Source: an uncultured Bacteroidota bacterium (GTDB lineage: Bacteria > Bacteroidota > Bacteroidia > Chitinophagales > Chitinophagaceae). Taken from it: DNA of 13,797 bases. The notes under the pieces were generated by a model. The model saw nothing but the letters and a program-made list of their open reading frames with translations, searched no databases and had not been told where the DNA came from. Shown piece after piece: positions 1-6,390 of this stretch (positions within the stretch are counted from its first letter, which is position 1; every line of letters begins with the position of its first letter). Location of the stretch: contig CAIYVS010000828.1 of NCBI GenBank assembly GCA_903929655.1, forward strand, positions 1 through 13,797. The letters run 5' to 3'. Made by a program: the position numbers and the translations under genes.

Positions 1-1617
1 ATATCATTTATAGTTTCGCGATACAATGAAATTATCGGTTTTCAAGAATATGATTTGCTATTGGTAGATACCAACTATGCAGCTCGGAAATCATCTAAAG
101 ATTTAATAGCACTTGCTTGTAGGTTTAAAGCACTGAAGGAATTAGAATTAGAGATAGAGGTCTATTCATATCGTTGTGTAAAAAAAGCCAATCAAACATT
201 AATTCTTCATAACGATATAAATTTTGAGAAAAGCATTGAATTAGCAAATATCCAATATCAACTTCAAAGTTCCTCAAACGTATACTTCAATCATACAGCT
301 CGTACCGATGCGGCTCTATTAGAAGATGTTGCTAATTTGTTTCATGCAAAATTTCCTGAATTATTTGAGTTGAAAACTGAACCTTTTGAGCGATACGTAT
401 TATCTGTACCACCTCAACTATATACAAGATTTTTGGCTAAGGAGGAGATGGAGTTTTTTCGTGAAGAATTAATAATTATCTATAATATTGGTAGAGAGCT
501 GATGATTCCATATGAAAACTTAAACTCTTATCAGCTAAAGCCTGGATTAACCTATCACGACTTTTTAAAGTTAATGAGATTCTTTATTTTCCAATCGTAT
601 CTTTTATCAAGTAAAATTGAGGATCTGATCGGAAACGTTGATGACCAACTAATCTATCGGTCACTAATTGCAATTTTTAACAAACAAGACTTATACGATA
701 TACTTGAAAAAATTTCGGATAGAGAAAAAGTGAAAATTTTTCTCGAATTAATTACCTGGGACACAAATGACAAATCAACACATTTAGATTTGCAATATAG
801 ACCCTTAATATCCTTTAAAGACAAATACTTTGTATCTGTTTGTTTAGTTGGCAAGTCAAATTTACCAAGAAATGTATTTTTATCGGAAAGCAAATTAGGT
901 AATAATATAAAAGGACAACAGATACTAAAACATACTCCAATTGCAGATGTTTTATCGAAAATTTTTGAAATGCGGTCCTTTATAACATTTAAGGAAATCG
1001 CTATTAAGTATAATACTCTTGAACAAAAAGAAAGTGATATCGATTTTATGGCATTTAAAGATGGTGTCTTATTTATCGCAGAATGTAAAGACACGTTTCA
1101 TCCAATAGATTTGTATGAAATGAGGACTACATATGATCACTTTAAAAAAGCTTCCAGCCAATTAAAGTACATTCTTACCGCTTTAAGAGATGAAAATTTC
1201 TTAGGTGCATTTTGTAAGAAACTTGATTTGGCATTAGAAGATATTAAGAAAATTCAACCAATTATCATTTCTTCCAATAATAAGTTTTATGGTTACAGCA
1301 TAGATAATTTTCCTGTTAGAAATGTTCGCGAGCTGTCTGGTTTTTTAAATTCAGGGCATTGGAACATAAGCCTTTATGACGAAAATATGCTTAGGTTTCA
1401 ATTGTGGAGGAATAAAGAATTTGAGGTAGGAGATCTTATTGATTTTTGCAGCGAAAATAGCCCTCATGTTGCGATGTACCAGGCGACCGAGGAAAAGCAA
1501 TACAAGTATGGTAACAATATTTTCAAAAGAACATATTCCCTTATTCTTACTGATGTAGTTGAGAAATTAAAACAAAAATATCCTTACGAAGTTATCCATT
1601 TGCCTGACATCGATTAA
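1..1617 (+). CDS. PD-(D/E)XK nuclease-like protein, 5'-truncated by window edge
   Basis: The frame is open from base 1 to the TAA at 1615-1617, giving 538 visible residues, so the true start lies outside the window; the TTG at 55 is only an internal codon. Numbered from that TTG, the C-terminal half has an acidic D328-I-D330 stretch, a hydrophobic strand, and then E343-C-K345-D. This spacing matches the D...(E)xK catalytic core of PD-(D/E)XK (restriction-endonuclease-like) domains. The N-terminal 300 residues are helical and charged, and I do not recognise them. There is no signal peptide or clear membrane segment. It converges on the ATPase gene at 1710-2879 with palindromes between, so the two are not an operon. 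DNA cleavage is inferred from the motif alone; the partners that would define its role lie to the left of the window. Base composition is very AT-rich, unlike the neighbouring ATPase gene. Confidence 0.75.
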   Translation: MSFIVSRYNEIIGFQEYDLLLVDTNYAARKSSKDLIALACRFKALKELELEIEVYSYRCVKKANQTLILHNDINFEKSIELANIQYQLQSSSNVYFNHTARTDAALLEDVANLFHAKFPELFELKTEPFERYVLSVPPQLYTRFLAKEEMEFFREELIIIYNIGRELMIPYENLNSYQLKPGLTYHDFLKLMRFFIFQSYLLSSKIEDLIGNVDDQLIYRSLIAIFNKQDLYDILEKISDREKVKIFLELITWDTNDKSTHLDLQYRPLISFKDKYFVSVCLVGKSNLPRNVFLSESKLGNNIKGQQILKHTPIADVLSKIFEMRSFITFKEIAIKYNTLEQKESDIDFMAFKDGVLFIAECKDTFHPIDLYEMRTTYDHFKKASSQLKYILTALRDENFLGAFCKKLDLALEDIKKIQPIIISSNNKFYGYSIDNFPVRNVRELSGFLNSGHWNISLYDENMLRFQLWRNKEFEVGDLIDFCSENSPHVAMYQATEEKQYKYGNNIFKRTYSLILTDVVEKLKQKYPYEVIHLPDID

Positions 1618-1651
1618 TCAGCGGAGTCACATAAATTTTTTTATTCGGGGT

Positions 1652-1697
1652 ATGGGGTTTACCCCATGTATTTGCATTTCGCCATGGCGAAATGCAA
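1652..1697. terminator. Paired palindromes between converging genes, probable bidirectional terminator
   Basis: Two hairpins lie in the 92-bp gap between the convergent stop codons. The first is ATGGGG-ttta-CCCCAT (1652-1667). The second is a perfect 26-bp palindrome at 1672-1697 centred on GCCATGGC, with arms starting TTGCATTTC. A T-run (1636-1642) lies on the left side, which would serve leftward transcription from the ATPase gene. Position and shape suggest transcription termination from both sides. The second palindrome is perfect and has no loop, so it could instead be a protein-binding site. Confidence 0.5.
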
Positions 1698-1709
1698 TCT
1701 TGCAGAGCG

Positions 1710-2879
1710 TTAAATTTGTCGTTTTGCCATAGTTACAGAGCTGAACGGTTGAGATGCAGTTCCATCAATCATTAGCTTTAAATACATGTTATATCTTGGT
1801 AAATTCACTATGTCTTCCTCTTTAAAAACCGGATAAAATTCCCTAGCTAAATATTCTGCATCAACCGCTCCAACTCGAAATGAAATGATCGTACCGGCAT
1901 TTCCAAATATAGCTGCCCGTATTTTTTCATCAAGCTGCTCAATATATTGATGAGTTAGAAAAAGTGATAATCCGAATTTCCGTGCTTCCGCCAGTATGCC
2001 AACAAAGGAAAGTGTAATGAAACTTTGCATTTCATCTATATATACATAGAAAGGGATGCGGGCAGCTTCTTTTTGTTTTGACCTATACAAAGCCGCAAGC
2101 TGAATAGTCGTAATGAGCATAGAGCCTAAAAGCGCAGAGGCATCTTCCCCTAATTCTCCTTTCGAAAGATTGCATATCAATATTTTCTGCTTATCCATAA
2201 CCTCCTGCATCCGAAAGCCGTTTGTCTTTTGCCCTACGGTATTGCGAAGCGGAGTACTGGCAATAAACAAGCCTGTCTTATTCAAAATCGGAGCAATAGC
2301 CTCATTTCGAAGTGTGGGAGAATATTTTTCAAATTCATTCCTCCAGAAAGCAAGAATGCGCTCGTCTAACACATATGAAAGTACCTTTGCATTGAATTCA
2401 GGATTGGTAAGCAGGGGTTGTATATCAAGCAAAGTTGCATCAGGGTAACAGAGCAAGGTAAGGAGTGTAAATCGTAGGATATATTCCATTCTTGGACCCC
2501 AGCTTTCGTACCATATTTTTTTGAATGTTGAGATAAGGCCGGAGCTGACAAGGTGGTGATAATTAGGGTGAATGCCTTTGAGCGGATTAAAGGCTATTGA
2601 ATGCTTGGTGTCTGACGGCTTAAAATATATGACATCCTCTTTCCTACCTTCGGGAATGTATTTTAAAATATCTTCAGCAATATCGCCGTGAGGATCGATA
2701 ATACATATACCGTTACCCCGGTCTATATCGGATATCGCCATGTTTTCAAGCAGAGTGCTTTTGCCAGTGCCGCTCTTACCAATGACATATATATGCTGCA
2801 AGCGGTCTTTATCTTTAACACCAAATTTTTGATTGGTATTTCGGAAGTTGGTTATGCCGATTGGGGTAATCTCATCCAT
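1710..2879 (-). CDS. Type IV coupling protein/HerA-like ATPase
   Basis: This 389-aa P-loop ATPase resembles the DNA-pumping domain of type IV secretion coupling proteins (VirD4/TraD-like) and the related HerA/FtsK superfamily. Visible motifs are Walker A GKSGTGKST (residues 34-42), a conserved IDPHGD segment at about 61-66, Walker B FYVYIDEMQ (277-285, D282/E283) and a downstream LTHQY sensor-like segment (308-312). There is no transmembrane N-terminus, so it would be soluble. The family couples ATP hydrolysis to movement of DNA. The ATG at 2877-2879 is the first good start; the frame stays open upstream to a TAG at 2946-2948 but has no start codon there. The Walker A sits unusually close to the start, so the gene may have lost its 5' part. 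It is transcribed away from the recombinase at 3004. No relaxase or mating-pair gene is visible, so a conjugative role is unproven. Confidence 0.85.
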   Translation of the reverse strand: MDEITPIGITNFRNTNQKFGVKDKDRLQHIYVIGKSGTGKSTLLENMAISDIDRGNGICIIDPHGDIAEDILKYIPEGRKEDVIYFKPSDTKHSIAFNPLKGIHPNYHHLVSSGLISTFKKIWYESWGPRMEYILRFTLLTLLCYPDATLLDIQPLLTNPEFNAKVLSYVLDERILAFWRNEFEKYSPTLRNEAIAPILNKTGLFIASTPLRNTVGQKTNGFRMQEVMDKQKILICNLSKGELGEDASALLGSMLITTIQLAALYRSKQKEAARIPFYVYIDEMQSFITLSFVGILAEARKFGLSLFLTHQYIEQLDEKIRAAIFGNAGTIISFRVGAVDAEYLAREFYPVFKEEDIVNLPRYNMYLKLMIDGTASQPFSSVTMAKRQI

Positions 2880-3307
2880 GCAGAAAGCGTATAGCGAAAA
2901 GCTATTGCTATCCAGCAGGAATATTTTGCTGATTTCGGTAATAGACTAATTAGGCAAATTCTTCCTATTGTCCACCATGTTGCAAATAGTGAACAATGAC
3001 TAGATGGTTATTAAGAAAACCCTGCAACAACTTTTTGATGAGTTTATAAAACAATGTAGTTTTTCTTCAGGGCTGCGCCCGGAAACGATCAGGGGCTATT
3101 CAGATGTCTTCCGTCATTTTCTTACAGTCATGCCTGAGGTGTCAGATACCAGAAACCTGACTACAGAAATGATAACAGAGTTTTTCAAAAGACTCCAGAC
3201 ACGAGAAAGGATAGTCGGCAGGAATACCATAAAAACAGGGGTTAAAAAATCAACTATTAAAACCTATTGGAGCAAGCTCAATTCTTTCTTTGAGTGGCTT
3301 GTGCAAA

Positions 3308-3315
3308 ATAAATTA
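3308..3315. repeat. 8-bp target site duplication, left copy
   Basis: ATAAATTA directly abuts the left terminal inverted repeat. An identical copy follows the right repeat at 9778-9785. An 8-bp duplication is the characteristic length for IS1595-family transposition. Confidence 0.95.
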
Positions 3316-3341
3316 GGTAATGATATATCAATTGCAGGTCG
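3316..3341 (+). repeat. Left terminal inverted repeat
   Basis: This is the 26-bp left end of the transposon, matching the reverse complement of 9752-9777 at 25 of 26 positions. It reads through in frame from the recombinase and supplies part of its false C-terminus. Confidence 0.95.
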
Positions 3342-3366
3342 AATGTAAATTATTTACAATTTATTA

Positions 3367-3885
3367 TCATTTTTTATTTTTTGCTTGTTCTTTTTTCTTT
3401 GGTGAGTAGTTTAACCCGTGTTGGATAATATCCTCAAAGGTCATTGTGTCATTCGGAACTATGATAGGCTCTAATTCTTTTTCGGCAGTAAATTCTAAGT
3501 CAAAAAATTGGGAGATAAGGTACTCACTTGTGTAAACCATATCCCCACTTTCGGTTAATGCTAAAAGGTTGCCACTTTTGAAAATAGCTGATTCAATGTA
3601 GTTTGTTAGCTTTTTGTTGATGCGGGTTAATTCTGGCTGTAATTCTTCTCTTATTTCACCAGCCTTTACAAAATTTTGACTTTTCAGATAAGGGTTGATT
3701 TTGTCTTGCAATTCTTTTCGCCTTGTTAGTAGCTGTACAAGCTCCGTATTGCTTTCATCGCTGCTTACCAGCTCATCATTAACCAACACGTCACTCAGCG
3801 TAATACGACGCATTGTTACAGGCTTTACAGCCTTACCAGCTCTTATCTCATTAATGTACTTATTCAGACTGTCTAACAACTCCAT
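3367..3885 (-). CDS. Hypothetical passenger protein, 172 aa
   Basis: I do not recognise this protein. The start chosen is the ATG at 3883-3885, not the TTG at 3919-3921, because a TAACTTTG -7 box at 3906-3913 would put transcription initiation downstream of the TTG. The protein is mostly helical and charged. A likely coiled-coil stretch lies in the middle (around RRKELQDKINPYLK and REELQPELTRINKKL), followed by a compact segment ending in FEDIIQHGLNY and a basic tail rich in Lys (KKKEQAKNKK). There is no signal peptide, membrane helix or catalytic motif that I can see. Its stop is only 25 bp from the left end of the transposon and it reads outwards toward that end. It may interact with the element's own nucleic acid because of the basic tail, but that is a guess. 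Confidence 0.7.
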   Translation of the reverse strand: MELLDSLNKYINEIRAGKAVKPVTMRRITLSDVLVNDELVSSDESNTELVQLLTRRKELQDKINPYLKSQNFVKAGEIREELQPELTRINKKLTNYIESAIFKSGNLLALTESGDMVYTSEYLISQFFDLEFTAEKELEPIIVPNDTMTFEDIIQHGLNYSPKKKEQAKNKK

Positions 3886-3905
3886 ATACTGCAACCTTAC
3901 TTGAG

Positions 3906-3913
3906 CAAAGTTA
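3906..3913 (-). promoter_or_regulatory. Bacteroidota -7 promoter box TAACTTTG
   Basis: Reading leftward, TAACTTTG matches the TAnnTTTG consensus perfectly and lies 20 bp upstream of the ATG at 3885. This supports the shorter start of the 172-aa gene. Confidence 0.55.
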
Positions 3914-4031
3914 GGAAACAATATAATACATAGGCTTATTGTACGTAATAAATCTATGTGGAAATTTCATACTTTTACAGTTGAATAAAACCATAAAACA
4001 TGATATAAAAACGTATAGTATCTAAAAAGCT

Positions 4032-4145
4032 GCTCCTTCAAATTACCACAAATAAAGCGTGCAGGCTCAAATACACTTTATTGATACGCCATATGGCGTA
4101 GTCGTATCTTTTGTATTTGAGTGGCTGTGGTAAGCCAGAAGGAGC
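4032..4145. repeat. 114-nt nested hairpin upstream of the acyltransferase
   Basis: Four complementary arm pairs nest inside one another. From outside in they are GCTCCTTC (4032-4039) with 4138-4145, TTACCACA (4043-4050) with 4126-4133, CTCAAATACA (4066-4075) with 4112-4121, and the perfect 16-bp palindrome TACGCCATATGGCGTA (4085-4100). The short unpaired stretches differ in length on the two sides. A related sequence, CCTTCrAATTACCACAAATrAA, occurs at 4035-4056 and again at 4174-4195, where it carries the acyltransferase start codon. The structure could be a folded leader RNA, a small inverted-repeat element (MITE), or a protein-binding site. No target duplication is clear: AAAAGC occurs near both sides but not flush with both ends. 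Confidence 0.65.
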
Positions 4146-4149
4146 AAAA

Positions 4150-4173
4150 GCGATTGGCTACGCTATTTTTTTT
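4150..4173 (+). terminator. Possible intrinsic terminator/attenuator before acyltransferase
   Basis: AGCG-attggcta-CGCT is followed by a run of nine T, ending about 18 bp before the acyltransferase ATG. The stem is only 4 bp, so it is weak on its own. A terminator between the nested hairpin and the gene would fit attenuation, but a competing antiterminator is not obvious. Confidence 0.3.
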
Positions 4174-4190
4174 CCTTCGAATTACCACAA

Positions 4191-5378
4191 ATGAAAGGAT
4201 TACTATCTCCCACTTCTGGGGAGCATTCCCGTATTTACGGATTGGACATCATGAGGGCTTCCGCTATCATGTTTGTTCTTTTAGGACATGCTGAATATTA
4301 TATAGGCAGATGTAACAGCAACCGATTTTTTATGTGTTATAAATACTTACTTGTAGATGGAGTAAGTATATTTTTTGTTCTTAGCGGATTCCTGATAGGC
4401 GGAATCCTTTTGAAAACTATAAACAAAGATAATTTTAGGTTTCGGGATATAGGGAGTTTTTGGGTAAAGAGGTGGTTTAGGACTATTCCTAACTATATGC
4501 TGATATTGCTTTTAAACATCATTCTGTATATAGGTGCGCTAAAGATTGACCCTGCATATTATCAACGATTATACTTATATCCTTTCTTTCTCCAGAGCTT
4601 TAATTGGACACATCCTATTTTTTTTGGTGAAGCATGGAGCCTATGTATTGAAGAGTGGTTTTACTTGTTAATACCTTTCGGGTTATTCAGCTTGGTTAGT
4701 ATAGCCCCACAATACAGGAAACAAATCATATTCCTATTCATCTTTTATGTGATAATATTAATTACCTATGCCAGAATATACAGGCTGAATGGGCATGTTT
4801 ATAATCTGCAATGGTATGATGATAATATTCGAAAACCTGTTGTAATGAGGTTAGATAGTCTTATGTACGGAGTCTTGGGTGCTTTCCTGTCTTTTTACTA
4901 CAACAACTTGTTTTATAAATATCGAAAGAGTTTGTTTTTTGTGGGATTGGCTATTGTTTATATCCCTGTATTGCTAAGGCTTCACATAGAAAATTACAGA
5001 CTGGTTTATGATTTATACTATTCTTTGGAATCCATAGGGTTCTTGTTGTTATTACCGCTTTTAAGTTCAGTTAAAATCGGAAAAGGATGGGTCTTCAACA
5101 CAATAACCTTTATCAGCATTATTTCTTATTCACTTTACCTTACCCATTACTCGCTACTCATGTATGGAATATTACCTTTTGTGTTTAAATGGATTGGATT
5201 AGATTATTCACATAGCCTGTTAAACGCAATTATAGCTCTGGGAATCTATCTGACTTCGGCAATCACAATTTCTTATTTTCTATATACATACTATGAAAAA
5301 CCTTTTATGTTACTCAGAGAAAAAATAGAAAAACGTAAACAGTCCAAATCTAAAATTGGTGAACTAAATATTACTTAG
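4191..5378 (+). CDS. Acyltransferase family 3 (OafA/YrhL-like) membrane protein
   Basis: This 395-aa polytopic inner-membrane protein has about ten hydrophobic helices. The family transfers acyl groups, often O-acetyl, to cell-surface sugars such as O-antigen, peptidoglycan or exopolysaccharide. Diagnostic motifs are RIYGLDIMRASAIMFVLLGH (residues 14-33), with the conserved His33 after the first helix; DGVSIFFVLSGFLIGG (56-71); an Arg-rich turn at WVKRWFRTIP (91-100); and EAWSLCIEEWFYLLIP (147-162), the family's WSL-x-x-E-E-x-F-Y signature. SYSLYLTHYSL lies near the C-terminus, and the tail is basic and cytoplasmic. Length is typical for the acyltransferase domain without an SGNH extension. 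It is cargo in the transposon and stands alone, with a folded 114-nt sequence and a T-run upstream. A surface-modification role, for example altering a phage receptor or lysozyme target, is plausible. The substrate cannot be deduced. Confidence 0.9.
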   Translation: MKGLLSPTSGEHSRIYGLDIMRASAIMFVLLGHAEYYIGRCNSNRFFMCYKYLLVDGVSIFFVLSGFLIGGILLKTINKDNFRFRDIGSFWVKRWFRTIPNYMLILLLNIILYIGALKIDPAYYQRLYLYPFFLQSFNWTHPIFFGEAWSLCIEEWFYLLIPFGLFSLVSIAPQYRKQIIFLFIFYVIILITYARIYRLNGHVYNLQWYDDNIRKPVVMRLDSLMYGVLGAFLSFYYNNLFYKYRKSLFFVGLAIVYIPVLLRLHIENYRLVYDLYYSLESIGFLLLLPLLSSVKIGKGWVFNTITFISIISYSLYLTHYSLLMYGILPFVFKWIGLDYSHSLLNAIIALGIYLTSAITISYFLYTYYEKPFMLLREKIEKRKQSKSKIGELNIT

Positions 5379-5421
5379 ATCATCATTAAATCATTAGTAA
5401 TTATTGAATGGAAAAAACTCT

Positions 5422-5429
5422 TATCTTTG
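5422..5429 (+). promoter_or_regulatory. Bacteroidota promoter for the orphan RNA
   Basis: TATCTTTG at 5422-5429 matches the TAnnTTTG -7 box exactly. A TTG at 5404-5406, 15 bp upstream, could be the -33 element. Initiation would fall near 5435, at the start of the structured RNA and well past the acyltransferase stop. Confidence 0.6.
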
Positions 5430-5435
5430 TAATAT

Positions 5436-5579
5436 CACAGTAAAAACCCACACACTTGCTGGTGTGTAGGTTACCACATTTTACTGTGGGTTTTGTCGGA
5501 AACCTCTTGTCCTACGAGTAGGACAAAGACGGAAGCTAATAGTTATCAACGGAGGGTTTTTAAAATTCTCCGTTTTTTT
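5436..5579 (+). ncRNA. Orphan structured RNA with own promoter and terminator
   Basis: The stretch from the promoter at 5422-5429 to an intrinsic terminator is packed with stems. Arms CACAGTAAAA (5436-5445) and TTTTACTGTG (5479-5488) enclose ACACAC-ttgctg-GTGTGT (5450-5467). A second hairpin, TTGTCCTA-CGAG-TAGGACAA, covers 5507-5526. The terminator is AACGGAG/CTCCGTT (5548-5554 with 5568-5574) followed by T-run 5573-5579. AAAACCCACA (5443-5452) can instead pair with TGTGGGTTTT (5485-5494), which excludes the first stem, so two folds are possible. No good coding frame is seen. It may be a trans-acting small RNA, an antisense-type regulator, or a switching leader for the 44-aa frame at 5614. 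It matches no RNA class that I recognise. Confidence 0.65.
5548..5579 (+). terminator. Rho-independent terminator of the orphan RNA
   Basis: A 7-bp stem AACGGAG/CTCCGTT with a 13-nt AT-rich loop runs directly into seven T. The terminator is rightward and well placed for the small transcript. Confidence 0.75.
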
Positions 5580-5613
5580 ATGCCCTAACCAGAGGTATAG
5601 AAACATAGCAGCA

Positions 5614-5748
5614 ATGATAACTATCGCTTTTTTATTGAACGTATACATGCTTATTTCAGTCTATCTCCGAAGAGATGCTAACATGAAACAGCTACGCTAC
5701 AACACCGACATTACAAACATAATAATAAAAATAATAATTATTCTTTAA
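5614..5748 (+). CDS. Possible 44-aa small membrane protein
   Basis: ATG at 5614 to TAA at 5746-5748 encodes 44 residues: a hydrophobic stretch (MITIAFLLNVYMLISVYL), a short basic/polar middle (RRDANMKQLRYNTD) and a hydrophobic tail (IIIKIIIIL). It lies 35 bp beyond the terminator of the orphan RNA, so that RNA could be its leader. There is no clear promoter or ribosome-binding site. AT-rich DNA easily yields such Ile/Leu-rich frames, so this is only a candidate. Confidence 0.25.
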   Translation: MITIAFLLNVYMLISVYLRRDANMKQLRYNTDITNIIIKIIIIL

Positions 5749-5801
5749 ATAAAGGATGAGGATAAAAGGAAAGAGCAACAATGCTCAGTTACACGCAAAT
5801 A

Positions 5802-5835
5802 GAAAAGGTGTAGAGCTTTCATTCTACACCTTTTC
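5802..5835. terminator. Strong 13-bp hairpin terminator
   Basis: GAAAAGGTGTAGA (5802-5814) pairs perfectly with TCTACACCTTTTC (5823-5835) across an 8-nt loop. On either strand the stem ends in a TTTTC tract. It lies 19 bp past the stop of the leftward 54-aa gene and downstream of the rightward RNA/ORF region, so it probably stops transcription from both sides. Confidence 0.6.
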
Positions 5836-5854
5836 ATGATGGTATATTCCTTAC

Positions 5855-6019
5855 TTATTTTACACTGTGATTTCCTTTAAATTGCCTGAATGCAAAAACA
5901 GCACTTATAATAAGTGTAAACAGGATGAAAGGAAAGAAGGAAAATTTATTCATAAGCAGGCAATAAACTATGCCCCCTACAATTATTCCCAAGACTATAA
6001 AAAAGATTCTCTTAGCCAT
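5855..6019 (-). CDS. Small two-helix membrane protein, 54 aa
   Basis: ATG at 6017-6019 to TAA at 5855-5857 encodes 54 residues with two clear membrane helices. The first is RIFFIVLGIIVGGIVYCLLM (residues 4-23). A short polar loop (NKFS) follows, and the second is FFPFILFTLIISAVFAF (28-44), ending in a basic tail RQFKGNHSVK. The positive N-terminus and tail suggest that both ends are cytoplasmic. A perfect -7 box TAACTTTG at 6043-6050 lies 24 bp upstream and a 13-bp hairpin lies just past the stop, giving a self-contained transcription unit. It could be a toxin-like or accessory membrane peptide; no partner gene identifies its role. No family is recognised. Confidence 0.6.
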   Translation of the reverse strand: MAKRIFFIVLGIIVGGIVYCLLMNKFSFFPFILFTLIISAVFAFRQFKGNHSVK

Positions 6020-6042
6020 ATAAAGATGTTTTCATGATTAAA

Positions 6043-6050
6043 CAAAGTTA
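6043..6050 (-). promoter_or_regulatory. -7 promoter box TAACTTTG for the 54-aa gene
   Basis: Reading leftward, this is a perfect TAnnTTTG match 24 bp before the ATG at 6019. It is the same octamer as the box at 3906-3913. Confidence 0.55.
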
Positions 6051-6157
6051 GTAAATCTACAGCAAAGCTGCGATACTTCCGCCAATTGGGTAGTGAGGGA
6101 TTATGAAAGTTAAAGTTTTTTAATAGCGCAAGCGACCAATCGCATAGTATATTTGAA

Positions 6158-6352
6158 TTATATTTTACTCATAGCCTGATAGTAAACGGTATTTTCTTTC
6201 CCATTGGGGTCTGGTTCTAAATCTTTATTTAATTTTTCTACCACTACACAGATACCACCTGCTAATTTCCATCCAGCGTGCATTCTTGAATTTACAACAC
6301 TGACAAGTGCATCTAAGTTTATATCTGCAAATACTATATAATACTCTTGCAT
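6158..6352 (-). CDS. DUF1737-like small protein, 64 aa
   Basis: This short soluble protein has the pattern of DUF1737: a helix with Val/Asn residues, then HAGWKLAGGICV (residues 25-36, with W28 and Gly32-Gly33), and a C-terminal YYQAMSK (57-63). Family members are small and have no assigned function. The start is ATG at 6350-6352. A TATCTTTA box at 6366-6373, one base off the TAnnTTTG consensus, lies 14 bp upstream. It is carried as transposon cargo and follows the 89-aa gene on the same strand with a 38-bp gap, so the two may be co-transcribed. Homologues are widespread, so it may be a passive passenger. Confidence in the family rests on the W-GG-YxQAM pattern only. Confidence 0.72.
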   Translation of the reverse strand: MQEYYIVFADINLDALVSVVNSRMHAGWKLAGGICVVVEKLNKDLEPDPNGKENTVYYQAMSKI

Positions 6353-6390
6353 AACATATTTTTTATAAAGATAAAAAACTATTGGTGGTT

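Larger units (their letters stand above)
3004..3348 (+). pseudogene. Tyrosine recombinase, N-terminal half (gene interrupted by transposon)
   Basis: An ATG directly follows an in-frame TAG (3001-3003). The first 104 codons encode a SAM-like, core-binding N-terminal domain of phage-type tyrosine recombinases, with helical segments around LQQLFDEFIKQC, ETIRGYSDVFRHF and KKSTIKTYWSKLNSFFEWL. The gene proper ends at 3315, at ...LVQNKL. The next ten codons, up to TAA at 3346-3348, come from the left inverted repeat of the transposon. The catalytic half is found at 9786-10409. Joining 3315 to 9786 keeps the frame and gives 311 aa, a normal length for this family. As it stands, this product could bind DNA at most and has no catalytic residues. 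Confidence 0.92.

Noticed and set aside
654..1094. 146-aa leftward frame inside the nuclease-like gene
   Set aside because: Antisense shadow of a longer AT-rich gene with a recognisable catalytic motif; Ser/Leu-rich composition typical of shadows.
5436..5579. 6S RNA, tmRNA or a known riboswitch
   Set aside because: There is no long rod with central bubble, no tRNA-like ends and no conserved aptamer motif that I can recognise, and the gene is in a transposon.
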